Shown here: positions 17,142-25,184 of the stretch, in pieces
Position numbering within the stretch: position 1 is the stretch's first letter
Layout of the letters: each line of letters begins with the position of its first letter
Assembly (NCBI RefSeq): GCF_035918235.1
Contig: NZ_CP109485.1
Location: forward strand, 1,116,001 to 1,180,000
From: Streptomyces sp. NBC_01445
GTDB taxonomy: Bacteria; Actinomycetota; Actinomycetes; Streptomycetales; Streptomycetaceae
Direction: 5' to 3'
Length of the DNA: 64,000 nucleotides
Made by a program: the position numbers and the translations under genes
Notes under the pieces: generated by a model
Database searches by the model: none
Told to the model about the DNA's origin: nothing
Seen by the model: the letters and a program-made list of their open reading frames with translations, nothing else

Positions 17142-18578
17142 ATGACACAGCAGCACACCGAGGAGGCCGGACCCGCGGATGCCGGACCCGCACAGGCCGG
17201 ACCGACGGTCGCCGCCACCGGTGACGAGGTCTTCCAGGTCGAGACCCACGGGATCGACCCCATCCCCGACGAGGAGCGGCACGGCGGCGCGAAGGACCTC
17301 TTCTGGCTCTGGTTCGGCTCGAACCTCACCTTCACGTACGTCATCAACGGCGCGCTCGCCGTGTCCTTCGGGCTCTCGTTCTGGCAGGCGACCGCGGCCG
17401 TCGTCGTCGGAGGCCTGGCGTTCTTCGTGATCAGCGCCGCCGGACTGAGCGGGATCCGCACCGGCACCGCGACCCTGGTGATCTCCCGCGCGCCCTTCGG
17501 CGTCCGCGGGAACTGGCCCGCCGGCCTGCTCAACTGGATCGTCTCGATCGGCTACACGATCGTGAACACCGTGGTCGGCGCGCTCGCCCTCGAAGCGTTC
17601 TGCGCTGACCTCGGCTGGCACGGCTCAACCGCCCGCGCCTTCGCGCTGGCCGTCACGATGGTGCTCACCTTCGCCGTCGCCCTGTGGGGCCACGCCACCG
17701 TGCAGTTCGCCGAGCGCTGGATGGCGTACATCCTCGCCGTGGGCTTCGCCGCACTCCTCGTCTTCCTGATCCCGGGCGCCGACACCGGCGCGTCGACCGG
17801 CGGTGTCCCCGGCGCCTCGGGCTGGAGCCTCGCGTTCGTCGTGATGCTGGCGGGACCGTTCTCGTACGTCCCGATGCCCGCCGACTACACCCGCTACCTG
17901 CCGCGCACCACCTCGCTGCGGTCGATCACCTGGAGCGGCGCGCTCGGCGGGCTCATCTCCTCGGTGGCGCTCGGTGTCGCGGGTGTCGCCGCCGCCACGC
18001 AGGCCGACATGTCGGACGCGGTGGCCGGTGCCGAGGGGCTGCTGCCGGGCTGGTTCCAGCCGCTCTTCCTCGCCCTGGTGCTCGGCGGCTCCGTCACCAA
18101 CTCGATCATCACGCTGTACTCGTCGAGCCTGAACCTCCAGGTCCTCGGCATCCCGTGGAGCCGGGCCAAGGCGATCCTCATCAGCGCGGGCGTCACCGTG
18201 GTCGGCTCGCTCTACGCCCTGTTCCTCACGGATTTCACCGACTCGCTGCTGTCGTTCCTGTCCCTGCTGATCATCGTGTTCGCGCCGTGGGGCGGCGTGT
18301 TCCTCGCCGACATGGTGATGCGCCGCTGCCGGTACGACGCCCCGTCCCTGCACACCGGCCGCGAGGGCGCCTACTGGTACCGGGGCGGCTACCACCCGGC
18401 CGGGGTCGTCGCGCTGCTCGCCGGCATCGTCTTCGCCTCGCTGACCTGCGACTCCGAGCTCTGGACCGGCCCGCTGGTCGCCCCGCTCGGCGGCGCCGAC
18501 CTGACGCTGCTCGGCTCGGTCGTCTCCGCCCTCGTGTACTGGGCGCTCGCCCGGCGGACCGTCGCCCCCGCCGCGTAG
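17142..18578 (+). CDS. NCS1 family nucleobase:cation symporter-like permease
   Basis: ATG 17142 has AAGGA seven bases upstream; the upstream extension to 17088 lies in the operators. The 478-residue protein has about 12 membrane segments. NCS1 features include LFWLWFGSNLTFTYVINGAL near the N-terminus, then GIRTGTATLVISRAPFGVRG, and SYVPMPADYTRYLP in the middle. The family imports purines, cytosine, allantoin, hydantoins or thiamine. The neighbouring amidohydrolase, 43 bases downstream, suggests the imported ring compound is then hydrolysed. Confidence 0.9.
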   Translation: MTQQHTEEAGPADAGPAQAGPTVAATGDEVFQVETHGIDPIPDEERHGGAKDLFWLWFGSNLTFTYVINGALAVSFGLSFWQATAAVVVGGLAFFVISAAGLSGIRTGTATLVISRAPFGVRGNWPAGLLNWIVSIGYTIVNTVVGALALEAFCADLGWHGSTARAFALAVTMVLTFAVALWGHATVQFAERWMAYILAVGFAALLVFLIPGADTGASTGGVPGASGWSLAFVVMLAGPFSYVPMPADYTRYLPRTTSLRSITWSGALGGLISSVALGVAGVAAATQADMSDAVAGAEGLLPGWFQPLFLALVLGGSVTNSIITLYSSSLNLQVLGIPWSRAKAILISAGVTVVGSLYALFLTDFTDSLLSFLSLLIIVFAPWGGVFLADMVMRRCRYDAPSLHTGREGAYWYRGGYHPAGVVALLAGIVFASLTCDSELWTGPLVAPLGGADLTLLGSVVSALVYWALARRTVAPAA

Positions 18579-18621
18579 ACCTTCTCCCGAACCACCGGTA
18601 TCACCACAGGAGTTACCCCTC

Positions 18622-20274
18622 ATGTCCCACTCCCCCGCCCCCGCCGACCTCGTCCTGCGCGGCGCACGCGTCCACACCGTCGACGCGGCGCTGCCCGAGG
18701 CGCAGGCGCTCGCCGTGCGCGACGGAAAGATCGTCTGGCTCGGAGCCGACACGGACGCCGAGACCTGGACGGGGCCCGGCACCGAGGTCATCGACGCCGG
18801 CGGGAAGCTGGTCCTGCCCGGCTTCATCGACGCGCACAACCACGTACGGCTCGGCTCCGACGACGCCTGCGTCCAGCTGGCCGGCGCGGACACGCTCGAC
18901 GAGATCCACGACCGGATCCGCACGTGGCGGGCGGCGCACCCCGGCGCCGCCTGGATCGAGGCGGAGGCGTTCGACTACTCGGCGATACCCGGCGGCCGGA
19001 TGCCCACGGCCGCCGACCTCGACCCGGTGACCGGCGACACCCCCGCGTTCGTCCTCAGCTACGACGTGCACACCGCCTGGCTGAACACGGCCGCGCTGCG
19101 CCGCCTCGGCATCGACAAGGACCGTACGAGCCTGCCGTTCGGAGAGGCCGCGACCGACTCCGAGACCGGTGAACCGACGGGATTCATCAAGGACTTCGCG
19201 GTGAAGGGCCTGTCCCGCGACGGGCACCGCGCGCTCAAGGAGATCGGCGTGCCGTGGGCCTCGGCCGACCGCCAGTACGGGCGCCTCGCCAAGTCCCTCG
19301 ACGACGCGATCCGCTTCGGCATCACGACCGTCGTCGAACCGCAGAACTCGATCGACGACCTCGCCCTGTTCGAGCGCGCCCGCTCCGAAGGCCGGCTCCG
19401 CTCGCGGATCGTGGCCGCGCTCTTCCACCCGCGCGGCACCACCGACGCCGACCTCGACGACTTCGCCGCCGCCGCGGCCCGCCACGCGGACGACCGGCTG
19501 CGCGTCGGACCCCTGAAGCTCTACATCGACGATGTCGTCGAGCCGCGCACCGCCGCGCTCCTGGAGCCGTACGCGGGGTGCGGCCACCACCGCGGCGAGA
19601 CCTTCTACCCGCCGGAGGAGTTCGCGGACCTCCTTGCCAAGCTCGACGCGCGCGGCTTCCAGTGCTTCGTCCACGCGACCGGTGACCGCGGCATCCGCAC
19701 GGTCCTCGACTCCGTCGAGCACGCCCGTACGGTCAACGGTGAGCGGGACGCCCGCCACCAGGTCGTGCACGTCGAGTGCCTCGACCCGGCCGACACCGCG
19801 CGCTTCGCGGCACTGGGCGTGGTCGCCTGCATGCAGCCAAGGCACTGCGCCCCCGAGGTCGCCGGGCCGGGCAAGGACTGGGCGGAGAACGTCGGCACAG
19901 ACCGCTGGCACAAAGCCTGGCCGATGCGCAGCCTCCACGAATCGGGCGCGGTCCTTGCCTTCTCCAGCGACTGGAACGTGGCCGAGATGGACCCCATGGT
20001 CGGCATCTACACGGCTGTCACGCGACGCCCGCTGGACGGCGGCGAGCCCTGGATGCCGGGCGAGACGGTGGACGTGGAGACCGCGGTGTACGGGTACACG
20101 ATGGGTTCCGCGTACGCCAACTTCCTTGAGAACGAGCGGGGTTCGCTGAGCGTGGGCAAGACGGCGGACTTCGTGGTCCTGTCCCGCGACATCCTGAGCG
20201 CCGCCCCCGAGGACATCCCCGGCACCGTGGCCGAAACAGTCGTCGTGGGCGGCAAGATCGAGCACAGCGCCTGA
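18622..20274 (+). CDS. YtcJ-like metal-dependent amidohydrolase
   Basis: The 550-residue enzyme belongs to the Amidohydro_3 (YtcJ) group. Metal-site features run in order: FIDAHNHVRLG (HxH), LKLYIDDVVEPRT, FVHATGDRGI, VVHVECLD and the late Asp in FSSDWNVAEMDP. The N- and C-terminal parts form the small beta domain (LVLRGARVHTVDAAL and GKTADFVVLSRDIL). The substrate is unknown. It follows the NCS1 permease with a CAGGAG ribosome site and is probably in the same TetR-controlled operon. Confidence 0.9.
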   Translation: MSHSPAPADLVLRGARVHTVDAALPEAQALAVRDGKIVWLGADTDAETWTGPGTEVIDAGGKLVLPGFIDAHNHVRLGSDDACVQLAGADTLDEIHDRIRTWRAAHPGAAWIEAEAFDYSAIPGGRMPTAADLDPVTGDTPAFVLSYDVHTAWLNTAALRRLGIDKDRTSLPFGEAATDSETGEPTGFIKDFAVKGLSRDGHRALKEIGVPWASADRQYGRLAKSLDDAIRFGITTVVEPQNSIDDLALFERARSEGRLRSRIVAALFHPRGTTDADLDDFAAAAARHADDRLRVGPLKLYIDDVVEPRTAALLEPYAGCGHHRGETFYPPEEFADLLAKLDARGFQCFVHATGDRGIRTVLDSVEHARTVNGERDARHQVVHVECLDPADTARFAALGVVACMQPRHCAPEVAGPGKDWAENVGTDRWHKAWPMRSLHESGAVLAFSSDWNVAEMDPMVGIYTAVTRRPLDGGEPWMPGETVDVETAVYGYTMGSAYANFLENERGSLSVGKTADFVVLSRDILSAAPEDIPGTVAETVVVGGKIEHSA

Positions 20275-20369
20275 GACCCCACACAAGTACCCGCGTACAA
20301 AACGGTCAATTAGGAAGGATAAAGTAGCGGGTCAACCTTCGTCCGCCCGAGACGCCTCAGGAGAACCAC

Positions 20370-21506
20370 GTGACCTCAGCGACCGCCCCGACAGAATCCG
20401 CAGCAGCAGACGTCGCGTCCGAAGGGGCCGTCCCGGCGCAGGCCGGGCCCGCCGAGGCCGAGGCGAACATCTGGGTGCCGGGCGGGGAGAGCGTGTCGGA
20501 GGAGGAGGCCCCGGAGGACGCCGCGCCGGTCTCGGACCTGGTCGCCGAGGACGCGCGGGCCTTCGGCGTCTACGCCCGGACCGGCGGCTGGGCGTTCGCC
20601 CTCATGGTGGCGCGCAGCGTGCGTCCCGGCGGGCAGGCCGTGGGCGAGACGCCCAAGATCTCGGCCCGCCGGTTCAGCGAGCTGGCGGGCTGCTCGGCGG
20701 AGCGCGTCATGCGCTACTACAAGGCCTGGGACAAGGCGGCCGACGACGGTCTCGTGCCGCACCTCGAGGCGCTCACCCCGGGCCAGGACGTCGAACTCCC
20801 GGACTCCGACGCCTGGTTGACGTACTACGCGTCGCGCTCCATCGCCGTGTCGCCGCGCGGCCACGCGATCTCGGCGGCCGCCGAGGCCGAGGGCATCCGC
20901 CCGACCAAGGCCTTGGAGGTCGCCGAGAACCCGACCGCGCTGCGCGCCGCGATCCTCGCCGACCCCGGCACCGCCGAGGCGGCCAGGAAGGCCCTCATGG
21001 ACCGCCTGGAAGAGGACCCCGCCCTGCGCACGGAGCTGGTCAGGGACATCGTGCGCACCGACGACCTGAAGAAGGCCGTAGCCGCCGAGGCGAAGGCCGG
21101 CGACCGGGTCGAGTACGTGCGTCAGATCGCGGAGAACGGCCAGATCAAGACAGCGGCGGGACAGAAGATCGAGGCGCCGCGCGAGCTGCGCGAGGAGGCC
21201 GAGCGCCACCTCTCCCTGATCGACGAGCTGGACGACGACGAAGAGGCCGGCGAGTGGGCGCGTGAGGCGTACGACAGCGTCCGCGAGCTCGTCACCAAGA
21301 CCGTCGAGAGCGACCCCGACCTCCGGGTGAAGGAGCGCAGGGCGAAGTTCTACAACAGCCTGCAGAAGGCGACGAAGGTATTCGAGGAGCTCACCCTCGA
21401 CGACGCCGAGGACGACGTCTACGAGGACGACATGCTCAAGCGCCTGGAGGACCTCCAGCAGGCCATCGCCTCGTGCATCTCGGCAATCCAGGCAAAGGTC
21501 CAGTAG
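20370..21506 (+). CDS. acidic, helical protein with HTH-like segment, function unknown
   Basis: GTG 20370 has AGGAGA six bases upstream. The 378-residue product opens with about 50 Glu/Ala-rich residues. A helix-turn-helix-like stretch follows at about 94-125 (ISARRFSELAGCSAERVMRY). The long remainder is predicted helical and strongly charged: many Glu, Asp and Arg, a DDDEEAGEW patch and a C-terminal EDDVYEDDMLKRLEDLQQ coiled-coil-like end. There is no signal peptide, membrane span or catalytic motif. It may be a DNA- or nucleoid-associated factor, but that is a guess. It appears monocistronic. Confidence 0.7.
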   Translation: MTSATAPTESAAADVASEGAVPAQAGPAEAEANIWVPGGESVSEEEAPEDAAPVSDLVAEDARAFGVYARTGGWAFALMVARSVRPGGQAVGETPKISARRFSELAGCSAERVMRYYKAWDKAADDGLVPHLEALTPGQDVELPDSDAWLTYYASRSIAVSPRGHAISAAAEAEGIRPTKALEVAENPTALRAAILADPGTAEAARKALMDRLEEDPALRTELVRDIVRTDDLKKAVAAEAKAGDRVEYVRQIAENGQIKTAAGQKIEAPRELREEAERHLSLIDELDDDEEAGEWAREAYDSVRELVTKTVESDPDLRVKERRAKFYNSLQKATKVFEELTLDDAEDDVYEDDMLKRLEDLQQAIASCISAIQAKVQ

Positions 21507-21866
21507 GAAGCCGCCCAACCGGAGCCCCCCACAGGCGATCAGCCGCGTGCGGGGCATGGCCGGAGACAGCGAAGTCCCACGTGACGGCCAGGCGCCGACG
21601 AATCGGGAGGGGACGTGGGGGCATGTGCGCGCAGCCACCAGCACCACGCACAGGCAATCAACTGGCTGACGTGCACCCGTTGAACAACGTGCACCCGTTG
21701 GGCAGCGAGCACGTACATGCCCCCGCGGCCCCGCACCCAAAAACGCAACCGACGAGCCCGCACCGAGCCGGCGCCTGACGGCACACCTCAGCAGAACGAC
21801 CACCCCGAGCCCGCACCGGACAGAAACGCATTGCCGCCGCACGCCCGCATGAACTAGGGTCTCGCC
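21507..21866. other. intergenic region with a 14-bp direct repeat
   Basis: No convincing gene is seen. The 14-mer ACGTGCACCCGTTG occurs twice, at 21669-21682 and 21687-21700, 18 bases apart and close to two helical turns. Each copy contains the palindrome GTGCAC. A possible promoter for the next gene lies at the right end (TTGCCG at 21831-21836 and TAGGGT at 21855-21860). Confidence 0.4.
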
Positions 21867-22007
21867 CCGTGACTGCCGGGTCGGCCTTGGGCCATCAACG
21901 AGTAGGGCACCCGGCCTCCGAGTGAGGCCGGGGCGGGCGCGAGGCCCGCCGATCTTCTTTTGCTTCCGCGATCCAGATTTCGTAAGTCCCGGAGACGAAA
22001 GAAGAGA
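21867..22007 (+). promoter_or_regulatory. structured 5' leader with mutually exclusive hairpins
   Basis: From the predicted transcription start near 21867 the leader can form stem A (GCCGGGT 21875-21881 with ACCCGGC 21909-21915). It can instead form stem B (CCGGCCTC 21911-21918 with GAGGCCGG 21924-21931); A and B share bases and exclude each other. A third stem, C (GGCGGGC 21932-21938 with GCCCGCC 21944-21950), is followed by a pyrimidine-rich GATCTTCTTTT run. This is the layout of an attenuator or riboswitch. No known class is recognised. It precedes the reductase-hemerythrin gene. Confidence 0.4.
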
Positions 22008-22856
22008 ATGCCCAACGATTTCAATCAGCACGTCATCGAAGAGTTCCGAGCCAATCGCGGCCGGCTCTCAGGCCCCTTCGAAGGTGGCCGGATCCTCCTC
22101 CTCACCACCACGGGAGCCCGCTCGGGCGCGGCGCACACCACGCCGGTCGGCTTCCTCCCCGACGGCGGCGAGCGCGTCCTGGTGATCGCCTCGGCGGGAG
22201 GCGCGCCCGGCAACCCGGACTGGTTCCACAATCTGCTGGCCACCCCGCGCGTCTCGGTCGAGGACGGCGTGTTCACCTACGAGGCGGAGGCCGAGGTCCT
22301 GACGGGAGCCGAGCGCGACACCGCGTTCGCCCGGGCGGTCGAGCGCGATCCCGGCTGGGCGGAGTACCAGGCGAAAACCTCCCGCGTGATCCCCGTGGTC
22401 GCCCTGCGGGCCGTCGAGAGCGGCCCGCCGAACGTGACGGGCGCGACGTCATGGGGCGACGGGCTCAAGGCCGTCCACGACGGGATCCGGCGTGAACTGG
22501 GCCTGATCCGCAAGGAGATGGCCGAGTCGGGCCCGGGTCTCGGTCTGGGAGCCCAGCTCCGGGTCAACTGCCTCACGCTCTGCAAGGGACTGCACAACCA
22601 TCACGCCGGAGAGGACGCCGCCCTGTTCCCGTTCATCGGCTCGCGCCATCCCGAGCTCGGCGCGGTCCTGGAGCTGATGCGCGAGGAGCACGAGCGGATC
22701 GCCGCGCTCCTCGCACGTCTGCAGGAGACGGTCTCCACCGACGCCGCCGACCCCAGCCTGGTGCTCCCCGAGGTGGAACGGCTCACGGACGAACTGGAGA
22801 GGCACCTGCTGCACGAGGAGGAACAACTCATCCCGCTGCTGGACGCGGCGATGTAG
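22008..22856 (+). CDS. deazaflavin (F420)-dependent nitroreductase-like domain fused to hemerythrin
   Basis: The 282-residue product has two parts. Residues 1-130 match the DDN-type F420-dependent reductase fold: GGRILLLTTTGARSGAAHTT, then GGAPGNPDWFHNLLATPRVS and RDPGWAEYQAKTSRVIPVVA. Residues 145-282 are a hemerythrin-like four-helix bundle with iron ligands in LHNHHAGEDAALFP, EEHERIAALL and HLLHEEEQLIPLL. It could couple F420H2 oxidation to oxygen or redox sensing through a di-iron site, but this is inference. ATG 22008 follows a GGAGACGAAAGAAGAG purine run. A structured leader precedes it. Confidence 0.85.
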   Translation: MPNDFNQHVIEEFRANRGRLSGPFEGGRILLLTTTGARSGAAHTTPVGFLPDGGERVLVIASAGGAPGNPDWFHNLLATPRVSVEDGVFTYEAEAEVLTGAERDTAFARAVERDPGWAEYQAKTSRVIPVVALRAVESGPPNVTGATSWGDGLKAVHDGIRRELGLIRKEMAESGPGLGLGAQLRVNCLTLCKGLHNHHAGEDAALFPFIGSRHPELGAVLELMREEHERIAALLARLQETVSTDAADPSLVLPEVERLTDELERHLLHEEEQLIPLLDAAM

Positions 22857-22909
22857 GGCCGCCTCGCCAAAACCGGTCCCGGACGAGCCCCACACCGGTC
22901 ACGCACCGG

Positions 22910-23416
22910 TCACGCAACCTCGGTGACCTTGGCCGCGAAGGCGTCCAGGTTGCTCATGGCGCGGGCGATCCGCTCATCGAGCGAGAGCGACTCCTCGTAG
23001 CGCCCGGCCCGCAGCTTGGGCTGCCGCTTGCCGCGCAGATAGAGCGAGCAGGCGAGGTCCGCGCAGAGATAGATGCCGACGGTGTTGCCCTCCCGCCCGC
23101 GCGCCCCGGCCAGGGGCGCCGCGAGGAGGGCGACACCGGAAGAGGCGTGTCCGGTCAGGCACACCTGGCACATGCTGGACTTCACGGCGCTGGTCCGACC
23201 CACCGAGGGCACCCGCAGGGTGATGCCGAGGGGCCCGTCGGGGCCGGGGCGCACCAGGTGGGCCCGCAGGGGAGCTCCCGGGTCGACCCAGCCGAGGAAA
23301 TCGAGGTCCTCCCAGGGGACCTCGGCGAAGTCGAGGGGGAGCTTCATCCGGGCGGCCTCACCCTTCGTGCAGTTCACGAAGGACGCCCGGATCTGTTTCT
23401 CGTTCAGTGGTTCCAC
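22910..23416 (-). CDS. FBP domain protein (EF-G-binding / FusB-like zinc domain)
   Basis: GTG 23416 gives 168 residues beginning MEPLNEKQIRASFVNCTKGE. The C-terminal part has the four-cysteine treble-clef zinc site of the FBP/EF-G-binding family: MCQVCLTGHASSGVALLA and YLCADLACSLYLRGKR. Relatives of the FusB type bind elongation factor G and free it from the ribosome, giving fusidic-acid resistance. Whether this one does so is unknown. No ribosome site is seen, and a -10-like TATCGT nine bases upstream hints at a leaderless message. The frame is open to 23482 without family-like sequence. Confidence 0.8.
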   Translation of the reverse strand: MEPLNEKQIRASFVNCTKGEAARMKLPLDFAEVPWEDLDFLGWVDPGAPLRAHLVRPGPDGPLGITLRVPSVGRTSAVKSSMCQVCLTGHASSGVALLAAPLAGARGREGNTVGIYLCADLACSLYLRGKRQPKLRAGRYEESLSLDERIARAMSNLDAFAAKVTEVA

Positions 23417-23745
23417 GTGCGGCGACGATACCCACTGCCGTTCGCACAAGCATCCGCATTTCCCCGCGGGTGCGGCCGGCACCGGTGCGGTCTACGGGGC
23501 GCGAACAAGCCGCGTCACGCCCGAGGACACCCCATCGGCTCCGGCCGTTCGGCACATGCCCCGTCCGCCCCGCCGGTCCGACGGCACGCCCCGACCTGAC
23601 AAAACACACCCCTGGCAGAATCGGAACAACAGGGTTCGGCCAGATGTCCCTGATGGGCGGACTGGCCGATCTTCGAGTGGCCGACTGGATGCCCAAGGCA
23701 TCTAATAAAGATCACCGAGGAAGACTCACCGCCTGCGAGGTCACC
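23417..23745. other. divergent intergenic region, FBP gene and P450 operon
   Basis: The 329 bases hold the two divergent promoters. An A+T-rich TAATAAAG at 23703-23710 is the best -10 candidate for the P450 operon. I see no long palindrome and no convincing small gene. Confidence 0.35.
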
Positions 23746-24951
23746 ATGACCGTGACACCCCCCACGCCGGACACCGTCGCCTTCCCCCAGGACCGCACGT
23801 GTCCCTACCACCCGCCGGCCTCCTACGATCCGCTGCGCTCGGCGCGGCCCCTCTCCCGTGTCTCGCTCTACGACGGGCGGACTGTGTGGGTGGTCACCGG
23901 CCAGTCGACCGCGCGCGACCTGCTCATCGACCCGCGCCTGTCCACCGACCGGGAGAACCGCGCCTTCCCGATGCCCACGGAGCGCTTCGCCCTCTCCCGC
24001 AAACGGCGCATCGCCCTTCTCGGAGTCGACGACCCCGAGCACAACACCCAGCGCCGCATGCTGATCCCGAGCTTCACCCTCAAGCGAATCACGGCACTGC
24101 GGCCCCGCATCCAGGAGACCGTCGACCGGCTCCTTGACGCGATGGTCGAGCAGGGCCCGACGGCCGACCTGGTGAGCGCGTTCGCGCTGCCCCTGCCGTC
24201 GATGGTGATCTGCTCACTGCTCGGAGTGCCCTACGCCGATCACGACTTCTTCGAGGAGCAGTCACGGCGGCTGCTGCGCGGGCCGGACGTGACGGACACG
24301 GAGGCCGCGCGCGAGCAGCTCGACGCGTACTTGGGCTCGTTGATCGACCGCAAGCGGCGTGAGCCGGGCGACGGACTGCTCGACGAGCTCATCCACCGGG
24401 GGCCGGACGAGAAGGAGATCGACCGCGAGGAGCTCATCGGCCTCGCCACGATCCTGCTGATCGCGGGGCACGAGACCACGGCGAACATGATCTCGCTCGG
24501 TACGTTCACCCTGCTCCGGCATCCGGACCTCCTGGAGGAGCTGCGCTCCGCCGACTCGCTGCTGCCCGCCGCGGTCGAGGAACTGCTGCGCTTCCTGTCC
24601 ATCGCCGACGGCATCCTGCGCGTCGCCACTGAGGACATCGAGGTCGCGGGCGAGACCATCCGGGCGGACGACGGGGTCGTCTTCTCCACCTCGCTCATCA
24701 ACCGCGACGAAGACAGCTTCGCGGCCCCCGACTCCCTCGACTGGCACCGCCCCACGCGCCACCACCTCGCGTTCGGCTACGGAGTCCACCAGTGCCTGGG
24801 GCAGAACCTGGCACGGGCCGAGATGGAGATCGCGCTGCGGTCGCTGTTCGCGCGGCTGCCGGGGCTGCGCCTCGCGGCGCCCGCCGAGGAGATCCCGTTC
24901 AAGCCGGGAGACACGATCCAGGGCATGCTCGAACTCCCGGTCACGTGGTGA
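23746..24951 (+). CDS. cytochrome P450, CYP105-like
   Basis: The 401-residue haem-thiolate monooxygenase starts at ATG 23746 with GAGG six bases upstream. The oxygen-activation helix is LLIAGHETTANMISLG, the ExxR is in VEELLRFLS, and the haem loop FGYGVHQCLGQNLARAE puts the cysteine at residue 350. The N-terminal VAFPQDRTCPYHPPASYDPL and RPLSRVSLYDGR are strongly CYP105-like. This family hydroxylates varied xenobiotics and natural products. Its stop codon overlaps a possible GTG of the ferredoxin gene, which probably supplies its electrons. Confidence 0.95.
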   Translation: MTVTPPTPDTVAFPQDRTCPYHPPASYDPLRSARPLSRVSLYDGRTVWVVTGQSTARDLLIDPRLSTDRENRAFPMPTERFALSRKRRIALLGVDDPEHNTQRRMLIPSFTLKRITALRPRIQETVDRLLDAMVEQGPTADLVSAFALPLPSMVICSLLGVPYADHDFFEEQSRRLLRGPDVTDTEAAREQLDAYLGSLIDRKRREPGDGLLDELIHRGPDEKEIDREELIGLATILLIAGHETTANMISLGTFTLLRHPDLLEELRSADSLLPAAVEELLRFLSIADGILRVATEDIEVAGETIRADDGVVFSTSLINRDEDSFAAPDSLDWHRPTRHHLAFGYGVHQCLGQNLARAEMEIALRSLFARLPGLRLAAPAEEIPFKPGDTIQGMLELPVTW

Positions 24952-24980
24952 CCGCCCGAGCCGCAAGAAAGGCGCAGACC

Positions 24981-25175
24981 GTGCGGATCCGGATCGACAA
25001 GGACAGGTGCGTGGGCGCGGGCATGTGCGCGCTGACGGCGCCGAACGTGTTCACGCAGGACGACGACGGCTTCAGCGAGGTGCTGGAGGGCCGCGAGGAC
25101 GGCGCCGGTGACCCGCTGGTGCGGGAGGCGGCCCGCGCCTGTCCGGTGCGGGCCATCACCGTCGCCGACGACTGA
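24981..25175 (+). CDS. [3Fe-4S]-type ferredoxin, P450 redox partner
   Basis: This is a 64-residue ferredoxin (MRIRIDKDRCVGAGMCALTA). Three cysteines, C-x5-C and a distant C in ACPVRA, fit the single 3Fe-4S cluster of Streptomyces P450 ferredoxins. The chosen GTG 24981 has AAAGG eight bases upstream and gives the usual length. GTG 24948, overlapping the P450 stop, would add 11 residues. The gene lies directly downstream of a CYP105-like P450, the standard pairing. No ferredoxin reductase gene is nearby. Confidence 0.9.
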   Translation: MRIRIDKDRCVGAGMCALTAPNVFTQDDDGFSEVLEGREDGAGDPLVREAARACPVRAITVADD

Positions 25176-25184
25176 GGACACGTA

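Noticed and set aside
21539..21784. 81-codon minus-strand frame over the direct repeats
   Set aside because: Its translation is mostly Arg/Ser/Pro and reads through the repeats; no ribosome site or family sign.
21911..21950. Tandem hairpins considered as a tRNA or CRISPR repeat
   Set aside because: There is no T-loop or anticodon arm, and no repeat-spacer periodicity. They fit a leader structure better.
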